From contig VZQC01006291.1 in NCBI GenBank assembly GCA_009823505.1, positions 1,013,960 to 1,077,959 of the forward strand: 64,000 nt of DNA. The letters are read 5' to 3'. Both the position numbers and the translations under genes were made by a program. Below, piece after piece: positions 49,698 through 62,590 of the stretch; position 1 is the stretch's first letter; every line of letters starts with the position of its first letter. The notes under the pieces are model-generated. The model did no database searches, was not told the DNA's origin, and saw only the letters and a list, made by a program, of their open reading frames with translations. Source of the DNA: Rhizomys pruinosus (taxonomy: Eukaryota; Chordata; Mammalia; Rodentia; Spalacidae).

Positions 49698-50175
49698 AAC
49701 CTTACTCTTTTGAGGTGGAGTCTCTACCTGACTCTGAAGCTCGTGTTGTTGCATTTAGGCTAGCAGTCAGTCAGCTCCAGGGCTCCTACTGTCTCTACCC
49801 CTCACAGCACAAGTATGCATGAGACTATGCCTGGCTTGTTATGTGGTGTTGGGATCCAAGCCCAGGTATTCATGATTGTTCAGTAACTGCTCTTTTTTTT
49901 TTTTTTATTAATTAATTTTATTTCTGTATGTGTATGAATGTAGTGTCTGCATGCAGGTCTGTGCACCCGTGTCGTGCAACGCTGCGGAGGTCAGAAGAGG
50001 GTATCGGATTCCCCTGGAACTGAAGTTCTCCTGGAATTGGAGTTTCAGATGGTTCTCGGCCGCCATGTGGGTGCTGGGGATTGAACCCGGGTCCTCTGTA
50101 AGAGCGGTCGGCGCTCTTAACCGCTAGGCCATCTCTCCAGCCCCACAGTAACTGCTCTTAATCATTGAGCAATCT
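49698..50175 (-). repeat. B4-type SINE split by a younger B2
   Basis: Reverse B4-like sequence at 49698-49894 resumes at 50146 (cttaatcattgagcaatctt). Its two parts are separated by the inserted B2. Confidence 0.55.
49895..50145 (-). repeat. B2 SINE, CpG-rich subfamily with internal duplication
   Basis: Reverse B2 with 'ggaactgaagttctcctggaa' type doubling and 'cggcgctcttaaccgctagg'. It is flanked by the perfect 14-bp duplication cagtaactgctctt (49881-49894, 50146-50159). Confidence 0.95.
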
Positions 50176-50385
50176 TTTAAAAAATTTTATTATTTCTATT
50201 TTATGCGTATGAGTGTATTGCCAATGTCATATACTACCCAGAGAGATTAGAAGAGGGCATTGGATCCCCTGGAACTAGAATTGCAGATGGTTGTTAGCTG
50301 CCCTGTGGGTGCTGGGAACTGAACCCAGGCCCTCTGCAACAGTAGTCAGTGCTTTTAACTCCTGAGCCATCACTCTTGCTCCAAG
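50176..50385 (-). repeat. B2 SINE
   Basis: Reverse B2, older, ending 'ctgagccatcactcttgctcc'. Confidence 0.88.
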
Positions 50386-50951
50386 CAATTTGTTTTTAAT
50401 TGGAGATTTTTCTTACAGCTCTATTGGCTCTCAAAGCTATTTGATCAGTAATGAAGGAATTTAGACAGGAAAATCTGGTTTAATTTCTTTGTTTTATCTT
50501 GTTCTAGAAAAAGAAAACAACAAAAATATCCTTGAACAAATATTGCAATGGTTATTCTCAGTAATGGGCAAAGCTATCACTGGCGTGTATCTGGAAGATG
50601 CTGAGCACCCATGTCAGTCAGGCCAGGGCTATGCTGCTCCTCTGGAGAAGAAAGCTCATTGCTCTACAGAATGAACACAAACCTGTCCAAGAGCCTAAAG
50701 TGATGCTGGGTCTCTCCTGGTTTGTGTTTGGGTCTGAGCTTTGTAGTTTCTGGTCCAAGTTAGCTGGGTCTTGGACTCACCAATCCCTCCTGTCTAGGAT
50801 CTGGACTTCTAATGTGCTGACCTGTCAGGAGACGCTCTGTTCTCTCAGGAGGTTCACAATTTCTTAGACAGTAGAGATAGTGTGAATGAATTCAGTCAGT
50901 CAAACAAACTGGCAGGAAGCATGCTTGGGATGCAGGGCCCAGGGGACACAC

Positions 50952-51084
50952 CTTTCTGATGTCACTCGGATCCTCTCATCGTTGGATGAATTGAAGCGAT
51001 CATCTTTTTCTCTGAAATATTCCTCTATGCACTGCTCTTCGAAATCATGTACTTTTTTGAGCTCATCATCAGTTATGAAGAGTT
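50952..51084 (-). CDS. Trpm3: Trpm3 internal exon: linker between TRP domain and coiled coil
   Basis: 133 bases follow the acceptor TTTTCCACAG and precede the donor AG|GTGTGT. It completes a Lys codon (A|AA), then encodes 43 residues ([20 protein letters not shown] ... IRVTSE), and leaves AG for the next Arg. The acidic, helical sequence is characteristic of the region after the TRP domain in TRPM1/3 and matches TRPM3 from memory. Phases agree with both neighbours. Confidence 0.96.
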
Positions 51085-52464
51085 CTGTGGAAAAGAAAAA
51101 AGCAAACCATGAGGCAGAGTGAGGACAGCTACGGTGTCAGTTCTGCGGGCCTCATGACATGCTTAAAAGAAATTCAGGCAGGGAAAAAGCTTCTAGGTAC
51201 TATTCTGAGTTCAGGATGGAATCCACATCTCAGGCAACTTGTACCAGCTCCTTCCAGAGTGGGAGTTGCCATGGTCTCTGAAACATACCTGAGTACATCT
51301 GGTATACCTCAGGACCTGAGTAAGATTAAGTCTGCTACCAGACAGAGAAGGTAACCAAAACAAGGAAAATGAAGCATCCAGGTTTGGATGCTTAAAGGCT
51401 CCAACATTCCTGGGCTGTGGAGTTTATCAGAGAGACACTCTTGATTGATAATCTTCTTTCCCTTTTCTTTTTATTACCCCTGAGGCCCCAAAGTCAAATA
51501 TAATATTTTTAGTCTCCCTTGAGATTATTAGCAACCATGAGGCTCAGTTTTGACCAAGAAACAAGGAGTCTACTGCAAGGAGGAATGGTGTATTGGGAAG
51601 AGATTTTGCATTCCTGATAAAATGAAAAAGAAACATGGTTGCTTCTTTCTCTACTTTTTTTCAGAACATAAATGTGATAATGACTGGTGGCTTTTCAAGT
51701 ATTTTGTAACCCCTAAAACAAAATCATATAAAAGGTAAAGCTGGGCCTAAAAAATCGAAGGAGTTTGTGTCTTTGACCTCAGTGAGACATTGTGAGTCTT
51801 GGGCTATCTCTTCCGTTTTTTATGTAAGAAAAAGAAAGCTTTATTTATTTGTGCTGTCATTCTGGTTTTATGCTAATAGAAGGAAAACTTTTCATTAATG
51901 ATATAGCAGTAGAAGGAGTCTAGGGAATTGTGAACCTTTAAATCATTTATGAATCAGGGTTAGGGTAAGAGAGTTGCCTCACGAGGCAAGCATTTTTACT
52001 GTTGGAGCCAAATCCCCACCCCTGTACCGCTCTTCTTCTTCTTCTTCTTTTTTTTTTTTAAATATATCCTTTTATAAAACCTATCACCATGTCAGATTTT
52101 GCCATATAACTTAGAGTTTATTCTTTAGAGTGCTTTTATCTGAGACTCTGCAAGAACTTGGTTGTGCTCTGGGATCTTTCAATAAAAGGTGCAGATTGAT
52201 GGTGAGAAATTCACTTTCCCTTGAAACAAAATTCAGTGCAGGGTCCTCCTCTCTGCCCTTCACCCTTCTCATTCTGTCACAGCTTCAAGATCATCCTTCT
52301 CTGAGAAGTCTGACGTGCTGTTTCTCCTTGCCACATGTCCAGAGATCTGGCGATGCTTTTGATGCTGAAGACAAGAAACCCCGTATGTTCTAGAGGCCAG
52401 TGGTGCTCCTCTGGTTTGGTCTGTGAGGTGGTCCCTGCAGTGGGAACGGGACTGCTCCCTCCTG

Positions 52465-52845
52465 CCGTGCTTTGAATGTGAAGTGTCCCCTCAGCATCAT
52501 GTGTTTGAACACTTGGTCCACAGATGCCAATGCTGTTTGGGGGGTTGTGAGGCCTGGCAGAGGTAGGGAACTGGTGATGTGCCTTTGAGGGTTGTAGCCT
52601 AGCCAGGGTGCCAACCCAGTTTTTTTACTTTCTGACCTGCCCCCCCATACACACACACTTCCCCAAGCTATGAGGAGTTGTCTGCTCTTATCATTCCCAC
52701 TGCTGTGGGGACTATGACAGCTGCCACGCCTTCCTTGCTAGGATAGACTGTGTCTCTCTAAACCATGACCCAAAATCAATCTCTCCTGTTTAAAGTTGCT
52801 TTTGTCAAGCATTTGGTCACAGAAATGAAAAAATAATGGACACAG
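52465..52845 (+). mobile_element. ERVL-MaLR LTR (ORR1/MT-like)
   Basis: It starts in a 'ccgtgctttgaatgtgaagt' block and ends 'gttgcttttgtcaagcattt ... cacagaaatg'. It includes 'gtttgaacacttggtccaca', all recalled from rodent MaLR consensus sequences. Confidence 0.6.
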
Positions 52846-53736
52846 CCCCACTTCCTTTGTCTTCTAGATACTCCATCCTAAGCTCTCTGGATAAGCAAGA
52901 TTCTCCTATCACATAGGACTGACTCATGTTTTATTGTCAGTCCCTTGGGGGCTCTGAAGTTGACCCTCAGTATAGCATTTCACAAAGGTAGTGTTCATGA
53001 TAGCTGTCCTCTGCCCCAAATTTGACAACCTCTGTCACCTCATGGTTCTGTGGTTCAGCACAAAAGCTCAGGGTACTCCAAATATCTCTTTGTCTAAATT
53101 TGCATTTCCAAGGGAAACAGGGATGGGATTACCAGTTCTTTCCAACTGTCTGATTTTAATGCCTAGAAAGAAGTTGGACATTGATTTGTCAGGGAGATCA
53201 CCAAGCGCTTCAGACTTAGAGAAACAGTTGACTAAGGAGCTCTGGTTTTAAACCTTGGGTGTGCTGGTATCCCATGGGAGGGGCCATCCCCTGGCCATCC
53301 CAGAGGCTCTTATTTGCAGACTTAATGTAGGTGTAGACTTGACACACTTGGAAAAAGCATAGTAGCTTATCTGTAAGGGGCTGGATTCCCAGTGGGCTCC
53401 TGAGAGTTGGAGCCCAGGGGCCATTCAGGAACCTGCAGGAGCCATTGGTACTTAATGTGTGGATATGGATATGTTAAGTCTCTAGCAATGCACTGCACCT
53501 TCTTACACAGTGAGGAACTGTTCCAGTCCAATGCCAGAGGAACTTGGGTGATGAAGAGGGTGCTGTTTTGTGCTTTGAATAATAGAGAGAAAAGCTCTTT
53601 TTTTTTTTTTTCATTTCAAGAAATCATATAGGTACATATAGGTACAATGCTTGGAAAACCTTTAAGACATGAAAAAAAAAGATACTCCCCAAAATGACCA
53701 TGGAAAAATAAAACCCAGGCCGCACTGTTAAAATAT

Positions 53737-53892
53737 GATTTCTAGTGAGGCGTGGTGGAGCACACCTTTAATCCCAGCACTTAGAAGGCAGTGGCAGGCG
53801 GATCTCTGTGAGTTCAAGGCCAGCATGGTCTACATAGTGAGTTACAGGCCAGCTGGGGCTCCAGGGAGACACTGTTTCAAAAAAAAAAAAGA
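53737..53892 (+). repeat. B1 SINE
   Basis: Forward B1 (gaggcgtggtggagcacacc) with an A tail. Confidence 0.93.
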
Positions 53893-54028
53893 TATCTAAT
53901 ATAGCACTGGGTGCATTTTAATGTGGTTGATTTTGAGGGGCCCCTGGAAAGTGAGAAGCTTAGGACTCAGGAAGGTGCTATACCAGCTCCGCTGGAGACT
54001 GGTTTATTTTCCTCAGGAGAGGAGGCTA

Positions 54029-54694
<666 letters not shown>

Positions 54695-56254
54695 TTAAAA
54701 ACGAAAAAACAACAACAAAGATTTAAATGAGGGGTTTAAATGGAAGAAAATACAGCCACCTCAAATAGCAGAGTTCCAAAAAAAGCCAAAATAAGAAAAT
54801 GAGAGCTTCATGAATATTCCAGAGGGAGAGGCAATTCTACTTTGTCTCCCAGCTTTCATCAAACTTCCAGAGGTGGCTAAAGCCACCTGCCTGGCCATTC
54901 AGTCCCTTGGCCCCTGGCAGTGGTGAGGGGCACTTGTTGTTCCTAAGATGCCTGGTGGGGAGAGTCCCACCTCCAGCAAGTTACTTTCAAAATGTGCTGA
55001 AGAGGCCATGGGTGGACAGCTTAGAGACCCCACGCGGCAGGCTATTGATTGGAAATTAACATGGCGGCCACTGTTAATTGCTGTGAGAAACAATTCACAG
55101 CCTCAGCTAAAGATTTGCTGTCCGTGTAGAGAAGTAACAACACAGGGCAGCACCCTGGGAGGTACCTAGAGAGATTGTCACTTGGGCTCCTGATGGATGG
55201 GATTTCACAGTGAAGGACGGCCATGGGGGAATGGGGGTGATGCGTGTGTGGAAACAAACCAAATATGTGCACTCCAGGGTACAAGGAATGAAACCCAACT
55301 TTAGGGTAAACAGCAAAGGGGGTGGGAGGTGGGGGTGAGGAGGAAGGTGATGCGTGGGACTGGGTGAGCGGGAGTAATGTGCTGAGGAGGCCTGGTTGGA
55401 ATTTCCAGGTAAATGCAAGAAATAGTCCATGATAATGCTTTGTAGCCCTTCAGTGTGACTCACTGAGCCAGATGATGCTCTTAGGTGCTCAGTAGATAAG
55501 GTGGCACGTCCTTTCTTCAGCTGTTCTATGTTGGTGCCAGAACAGGGTACCTTTATGTCCATCTATGAGTTGTTCCCATAGGCTGCTCCCAAGGAACTGC
55601 CAGGGGAGTTTGCACAGGGGCTCAGACTCTACAAGGCCTTTGTAGTAGAGCAAGGGACTCCATCCTTCTCCAGGGTTCCCTCTGCTAGGCACGTGGTGGT
55701 TATATGAACCACCTAGTGGTCATCAGCCCTGGCTGTGTAGGGGTCACCTAGCAGTTTCAAACCTAACCAACATCCAACTCTGACTCAGACAAAAGAGGCC
55801 TTAGGTATGGCATTTCTTCTCAAACTTACTTGGTAATTGTCAGTGGCTGCAAAGGTCAGGCCACTGAGCTACAGTTAGGTTGGAAAAGTTACATGATTTT
55901 TGAACAAGCCACCTCTTTGCAGCCCACAAATGTTTTATTAGCCCCAGGCCACTGGGACCCTATTTTCCTTGCCAGGTCAAGATGTGTTTCCTTTGGTTGT
56001 GTCTGACAGCTGATTCGACGTGGAAATGGGAAGTTTCCTAAGAGCTAGAATCTTGTTAATATGGGTGTTGTGGCACTGACCGCCCAAGATAGCTCTGTAA
56101 GACAGAAACTCAGTGACATGCTTTGCAGTGTGAGGTCCAGGCTCTGCAGGTGGCTAGCCCAGGGCTAGCTCCTACCGCTTCCCATTCTCCCTATGGGTAC
56201 AACCTAGGCTAAGTTCCTTGTGGTTGCTAGAAATGCTGCTTTCCCTCTTAATTC

Positions 56255-56478
56255 CTGATTTTGTTATTTTATTATTTTAATTTTCATTTGTTTAATTATG
56301 TGCATGTGTGCTCATGTGAGTACCGGTGTCTGTGGAGGCCAGAAGAGGGTGTCAGATCCCATGAAGTTGGAGTTACAGGTGGTTGTGAGCTTCCCATCAT
56401 GGATGCTGGGAACCAAACCTGGGTTTCCTATAAGAGCAGTACATGCTCTTAACCACTGAGCCATCTCTTGTCCTTACT
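56255..56478 (-). repeat. B2 SINE
   Basis: Reverse B2 of moderate age (ggccagaagagggtgtcaga ... ctgagccatctcttgtcc). Confidence 0.88.
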
Positions 56479-56654
56479 TCCTGATTTTGAGCCATACTTT
56501 TTTTCTTGCTTCCCTAAGGCCCCTTGACACCTTGGTCCCACTCCATACTCCAGCTGCGAACTTCCCTTTGCTCCTTAGTGGCCCTCAGCAGCCCACTTTC
56601 TACCCTCCAGCCAGGATGGGGCCAGTTGCTTCCTTATGCTCCCAATACATCTTC

Positions 56655-56815
56655 TTTTTTTTTTTTTTTTCCTTTGGTCTTTTGGGTCTCCCTGTAGCCC
56701 CAGCTGTCCTGGAACTCACTCTGTAGACCAGGCTGGCCTTGAACACACAAAGATCCACCTGCCTCTGCCTCCCGAGTGCTAGGATTAAAGGCGTGCGCCA
56801 CCACGCCTGGCTCCT
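56655..56815 (-). repeat. B1 SINE
   Basis: Reverse B1 with a T tract and aatacatctt on both sides. The usual 'tttttgagacaggg' is shortened to 'cttttgggtc'. Confidence 0.92.
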
Positions 56816-58114
56816 CTTAATACATCTTTTGTTTGCCTCCCGGGAGATCTCACACTGCTGCGGCTGCCAGATCACTTGTCTGTACTGTACACACAATTTC
56901 CAGTGGGAAACTGCTTTTCAGGGATTCCTGCATTTTGGGTCAGCAGATATACAATCACATCCATATGCACCTGTACACAGTGAATGTTTGTTGACTGAGT
57001 AAAGAAATTGGGTGGGCATCCATGTTTGAACTGCTGCAGTCCTGCTAGCTGGGTCAGTCAGAACAGTCTAGGAGTCAGGACTGCTTGAGGAACATCGTCT
57101 AGATTCTACAGCAAGAAGTGCAGCATAAATGTGTTAGATGTTCCTTGTGACAGTGGTAATGATAATAAAAGTGAATCATTCAGAGGCAGCCTTTATTTGG
57201 TAATATCAGCAAAGAAGCTGGGAACATTATAGGCAGCAGTTAGTGCAAAACATTGAGCTTGTAATGACACCCTTGTTCTGGGTATTTGTCGGCACTAGAA
57301 AGTGCAATGACTCAAATGCACAGATGTCTACCACTAATGGAGATGAAGCTGGTGCTTTCCAGAACTGACAAGCAGCTGATTTCAGGAGGAAGGAAAAGTC
57401 ACCCGGATGATCCTGTGACACCAGCAAGTTCCCAGGGACACGCACCCGAGATAGCATATGGGTGGAAGCCGGGGGGGGGGGCGTGAGTTGGTTGCCATTG
57501 CTGGGTCTCCTCCTTTCCTGTTTCTTTTCTCTCAGTCCTGTTGCAAACACAATTCTCCTAGACCACAGCTTCATGTCACTTGCCATGTTGTCATCTCCCT
57601 CTTTGTCAGTGACAGCTAGTACAGAATCCCTGTAGTAGATGCTTGCAGGTTCTATCTACCCCGTGTCATTGCCTCTTCCCTGGGTAACAGCACCCTGCTT
57701 TTCCCTGTGGAGCTCAGCTTTCTGAGCTGCCTCCTTCTCTGCGCACGAAGTTTGGGTGAGATGAGCACTCCAATTCCACACCTAGGTGATTAGTCAGTTT
57801 GCTTTATTCCCTGACAGCAGTCATTGTGCAACGGTCGACACATGACCCAAGCCTGACCAGTCACGTCCAGTAAGCCACAGCACTAGGTCTTTGGAGAAAT
57901 AGTATAAAAGAGAGGTTCTGCTTTCCAATGCAGTATAAGTCTGTCAAGTAGAAAGGGCTTGGCCGAAGGGGACATTGCAGAGAAGAGAAATCAATAACTG
58001 ATGAAGGCATGCTGAAAACCAGTCCTCTCTAGTTATGTTAGCCATACAGTTCCATCCTTCCAAAGTCAGTTTGAATCAGATCTTCATCATTTGCAATTAA
58101 AAGTCCTGACTATA

Positions 58115-58210
58115 GGTAAGTGTGGTGATACAAACTTGTACTCTCAACACCAGGGGGGCTGAGACAACTGTGAGGCCTGGACAGATAAAGCAAGACCCTA
58201 CGGGGAGAAG
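58115..58210 (+). repeat. old B1-like SINE
   Basis: Diverged forward B1 (taagtgtggtgatacaaact ... aagcaagaccctacgggg). Confidence 0.4.
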
Positions 58211-59934
58211 AAAGAGTGGGGGGAGACTCCGGTACGATGACCCCCATCTCCTGTCCACAGCAAGCAAGATGTTCCTTTTGGGGTGCCCTACCCACCCCCA
58301 AGAGGCTGCATTTAGTTAGCACCCTGGAATAGCATAGAAAGATTGGAAGGGGCACCCAGGGATGCAGAGTCTGACCTGATGCAGAGTCTGACCCGATGCT
58401 GAGGTTGAATCAGTGTCTAAGTTTTAGGAGCCAAAGCAGAGATTTGTTCTCCTCCCCCACAGCTGAAGACAACTTAAGAGATCTAAAACCAGCAGGGTAA
58501 ATGAAGTTAGGGAACTCTAGCCAAGCACTTGGATTTAGTCAGCTACCTTTAGAGAAAAGAAAACGAGTTCTAGAAGTGAAGCCTTAGGGTGGGGTGGGCC
58601 CAGAAGAATGCTTTATCTACATAGTTGAAGCTACATTTGGAGTAACCCAGCCTGGAGAGGCAGAGTCCCTGTGTTCATCTATGTAGGTCACACTGACACA
58701 TCACACGGGCAGAAGCAGGAAGTGCCAGATCTACTAATGATGTATTCACAGGTAGAAACGGACAATTGGGCTTTGGCGCACACTGATGAGACACTTACGA
58801 TCTGCCCAAAATCTATGGCTGATGGAACAGCCACCTCCCCCAACACACTGTGGCGCCGCATTCCAATGGTCGGAGCATTCCAACGGCTGAACACTTGCCT
58901 AGCGTGACTGGGACCCTGGGTTCAATTCCTGGAATTGAAGCAGGGAGCCTCTAATCCAAAATAGGAGTCAACAGCATTCTTCCTAAAATATAAGCTCTGA
59001 GATCAGAGTTTTTGTCTCTTTTGTTCACCCAACTACAGTGTACAGTCTCTTGAACACAAAACTGAACAGACAGATGTGGCTAGGCATGGTAACTCTGCAC
59101 CTAATTGCAGTCAGTACCAGGCATTTGTCTGAGAGTTACACCTGATGTCTGTCTCTGGATTAGTGTCTGTCTGTTTTCTTATTTACTCTTAGATCCCGTC
59201 AAGTGCTACCATATAGCCTCCTAGTGTAGGAAGGCTCTTATGAAAGCGAAAACTGATAGGTTAAAAGCAGACCCCCCTACTCCATGTTTTTTTGTCCAAA
59301 GCAATAGACCATCTTATCCTGAACACTGTTGAGTGACTCTCCATAACAAACCAGCCACAATATCCCATCCAGCCCTCATGGGAGACATTGCTAATCACTC
59401 CTATATCCCCTCCCTCCCACCCAGCATATGACTTTGGAATTCTCCAGATAAAAATTCAAAGTATGGCCAATCAATTGTAATTGATGCAGAGCATGGGCAC
59501 TCTTAGCCCTGTATAAAATGGGAATGTGAGGGTTGGGGTGAAAGGCATTTCCTGTCTCTCTTCAGGCTTCCCTTCAAGTCTACAACATTAGGCTAACCCT
59601 GGATCTATATGACTTCAATTGTCTAGGAACCAAAAGAGTCAGAATCATACATCCTGCTTATCCTAGACATTTCTGATGAGCATTGAGAACTTCTTCTCCC
59701 TATGGATCACTGGCTCTGAGCCCTCAGACATGGGCCCTGCCCACTGCCAGTTTTAAAAGAGGGTGTTTCTTTAGAAACTGTTAATCTTGATTCTTCTTTA
59801 TCTGATATCCTCAAAAGTGCAGGGTTGTAGATTTGGAATAAATGTCTATGGAAAGGATGGCCTGCCTATCCCTACATTTGTGATGGGCACTTTACATTGA
59901 CCATTGCATTTAACCTTGTAAGAAGTGTATTGTT

Positions 59935-60070
59935 CTTAACCAGGTATCATGGTGTACACCTGTAATCCCAGCATTCAGGAGGGCAAGTAGGAGGATTGGG
60001 AGTTCAAGGCCAGACTGGATTACAGAGCAAGACCTTGTCTCAAAAACCAGAAACAAAAACAAGAAAAGTT
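59935..60070 (+). repeat. B1-like SINE
   Basis: Forward, moderately diverged (ccaggtatcatggtgtacac ... gaccttgtctcaaaaacc). Confidence 0.7.
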
Positions 60071-60854
60071 CTTGTTTTACAGTTGAGGAAATACACACAG
60101 GGAGGTGGAATGCCTTGCCCGGGATCACATAGCTAATAAGAGAAAATGCATGAGTCATTCTCTTTATCCAAAACATACTGAGTTCCTGCCATGATGTACC
60201 ATGGCAGTTGCTACTGGAGATGTAACTGCAAAAGCACCAGAGATGGGTGCTTTTTCCCTCTAATCTCTAACCTTGTACATTCGATTCTTTTTTATTTGGC
60301 ACTGCCAGCGTCCTAACTTTAGTGATCTCATGCTTAAAGGCAAGGTCTTGAGTTTGACATCTAAACTTTATAAAACTTAGACATGATAGATAGCCCTGTT
60401 TTATGGACAAGAAACTGAAAGGTCAGAAAGCTTTAAGATCTCTGTCAGTGTCTCAGGAGAATACCAAGAAGAACGCTGAGGATGTCCACTCAAGCCAGAT
60501 GGATCACAAAGTCTCTTTCCTCAGTGTCTTTGGAGACAGAGTCAACATAAGATTGAGAGGAATCTCTCAAGTATGGACAGAGGAGAACATTTAATAGACC
60601 ACTGGTTTTTGCTCGTTCTCACTGACATGTGACACTCAGATGAAGTCATAGCTGAACAGGGCACTGTAAACTCAGAGCACAGAGAAAGAAATCAGGTTTC
60701 CAGCCCTAAGTTAAGACACCTGTCTTTTATTTTTGTCTCATTCTAGAATACACAGGGAAAGGAAATGCTTATTAATCTAATATGCATACCACATTGTTCC
60801 CTCAAAGTAAGAAACACTTAAAGACTGATCGATGTTTGGGATGATCAGCATTGT

Positions 60855-61070
60855 TCTTTTAAAGATTTATTCTAATGTTATGTATATGGCATTTTGCATG
60901 AGTGTATATGCACCATATGCGGGCCTGATGCCCACAGAGGCCAGAAAAGGTGCCCCCAGAACTAGAGCTGCTGATAGTTGTGAGCTGCTTTGTAGGTGCT
61001 AGGAACCAAACCCTGGTCCTCTGCAAGTTCAATAAATGCTCTTAACTGCTGAGCCATCTCTCTATCTCCT
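60855..61070 (-). repeat. B2 SINE
   Basis: Reverse B2, diverged, ending 'ctgagccatctctctatctc'. Confidence 0.85.
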
Positions 61071-61129
61071 TAGCAATATTCTTGAAATTTTTTATTGAAT
61101 TTTTGTGTATTTCATACATAACATCTCAG

Positions 61130-61252
61130 TCTTTTTTTTTTTGGTCTTTTTTTGAGACAGGGTCTCCCTGTAGTTCCAGCTGTCCTGGAACTCGCTATGT
61201 AGACCAGGCTGGCCTTGAACTCACAAAGATCCACCTGCCTCTGCCTCCCAAG
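61130..61252 (-). repeat. B1 SINE, 5'-truncated
   Basis: Reverse B1 from 'ggtctttttttgagacaggg' to 'ctgcctcccaagtact', where its promoter end is lost next to the following chimeric SINE. Confidence 0.88.
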
Positions 61253-61261
61253 TACTCAGTA

Positions 61262-61507
61262 TCTTTTTTTTTTTTTTTTAAAAGTTTTTTTGGGACAGGG
61301 TCTCCCAGTAGCCCCAGCTGGCCTGGAACTCACTCTGTAGACCAGGCTGGCCTGCCTCTGCCTCCCAAGTGCTAGGATTAAAGGCATTTGTCACTATGCC
61401 CTGCTTAAAGATGGTTCTTAGCCCCCAAGTGGATGCTGAGACTCGAACTCAGGTCCTCTGCTAGAGCAGTCAGTGCTCTTAACGGCTGAGCCATCTCTCC
61501 AGCCCCC
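61262..61507 (-). mobile_element. chimeric B2-B1 SINE, copy 4
   Basis: In reverse, a B2 head (about 61406-61507, ending ctgagccatctctccagccc) joins a B1 (about 61290-61405) at minus-strand GAACCATCTTTAAGCAGGGC, the same fusion as copies 1-3. The B1 part lacks about 25 bases in the middle (caggctggcctgcctctgcc). Confidence 0.83.
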
Positions 61508-62040
61508 GTCAATCAGTCTTAATCACTTTTATACCCCCTTCTCCACTGGCTCCCTCTCACAGGCGAGCCCCCCCCCATTCATACATCTCTGTTAGGGCCT
61601 ATTGTGCCAAATTAATTTCCCTGGCTGTTCCTCAGTGCGAGTTCATCCACTGAGGTCTAGTCAGCCTATCCAGAGTCCCTTTAAGGAGACCAGTTCTTTC
61701 TTACTCAACAGTAATCAGCTGCCAACATTTCTTCAGCTAAGATTGGGTTCTGCTGCCCATTTCCCCAGTTCTGTGTCCCTCAGCAATATTCTTAAAAATA
61801 AGACAAGGGGGCTGGAGGGATAGCACAGCCATTAAAAGCTAAGACTAAGAACTGCAAAAAAAAAAAAAAAGACAAGGAAGATCATTTCTTGAATACTGTT
61901 CCTCTCTTGCCTGAAGAAAGGCTCCAAAACCTTACTCCAAACAAAAGGAAATGGGATAAAGACTTTGGGTGAATACCTGACTACTGTTATTCTATTTTTC
62001 TATATATATATATTTTTTTAATTTTCAACTAAAATTCATT

Positions 62041-62590
62041 TTGAGGCCAGTGAGATGGTTCAGCAAGGCATCTGCCACCAACCCTGATGACCTGAATTCA
62101 ATCCATGGGACCCAGGTGGTGGAAGGAATCAACACTGAGCTGTCCTTTGACTGCCACACATGTGCTATGGAATCAACACTGAGCTGTCCTGTGACTGCCA
62201 CACATATGCTATGGAATCAACACTGTGAGCTGTCCTGTGACTGCCACACATATGCTATGGAATCAACACTGTGAGCTGTCCTGTGACTGCCACGCATGTG
62301 CTATGGAATCAACACTGTGAGCTGTCCTGTGACTGCCACGCATGTGCTATGGAATCAACACTGTGAGCTGTCCTGTGACTGCCACACATGTGCTATGGAA
62401 TCAACACTGTGAGCTGTCCTGTGACTGCCATACATGTGCTATGGAATCAACACTATGAGCTGTCCTGTGACTGCCACACATGTGCTATGGAATCAACACT
62501 GTGAGCTGTCCTGTGACTGCCACACATGTGCTATAGCACACATACCTCCAACCAATAAATAAATATGTAATGTAATAAAAACTTAAAAAA
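62041..62590 (+). repeat. B3 SINE expanded by an internal minisatellite
   Basis: The start (gaggccagtgagatggttca ... cctgaattcaatccatggga) and the end (agcacacatacctccaacca plus an AATAAATAAATA tail) are those of one B3 SINE. The middle is multiplied, as listed next. Confidence 0.8.
62125..62534 (+). repeat. minisatellite, nine copies of a 44-46 bp unit
   Basis: Units read ggaatcaacactgtgagctg ... tgactgccacacatgtgcta(t). The first two copies are 44 bp, lacking 'tg', and the other seven are 46 bp, for 410 bp in all. Variants (cgcat, catat, catac) differ at only one or two positions per copy. Confidence 0.96.

Larger units (their letters stand above)
61084..61781 (-). mobile_element. 5'-truncated L1-like 3' end carrying two SINEs
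   Basis: The 12-bp sequence agcaatattctt flanks the block exactly (61072-61083, 61782-61793). The non-SINE parts (61084-61128 and 61508-61781) have the T-rich then mixed look of an L1 3' UTR in reverse, and share their end with the insertion at 21156-21535. The class call is inferred; the insertion boundary is directly visible. Confidence 0.65.

Noticed and set aside
58865..58945. tRNA gene
   Set aside because: It has only an ID/tRNA-like B-box region (ctgggttcaattcctgg) with no foldable cloverleaf. Probably an old SINE fragment.
62041..62274. Repeat-containing open frame as a possible repeat protein
   Set aside because: The repeat is an expansion within a B3 SINE. The unit lengths (44 and 46) are not multiples of three, so the frame is not kept.
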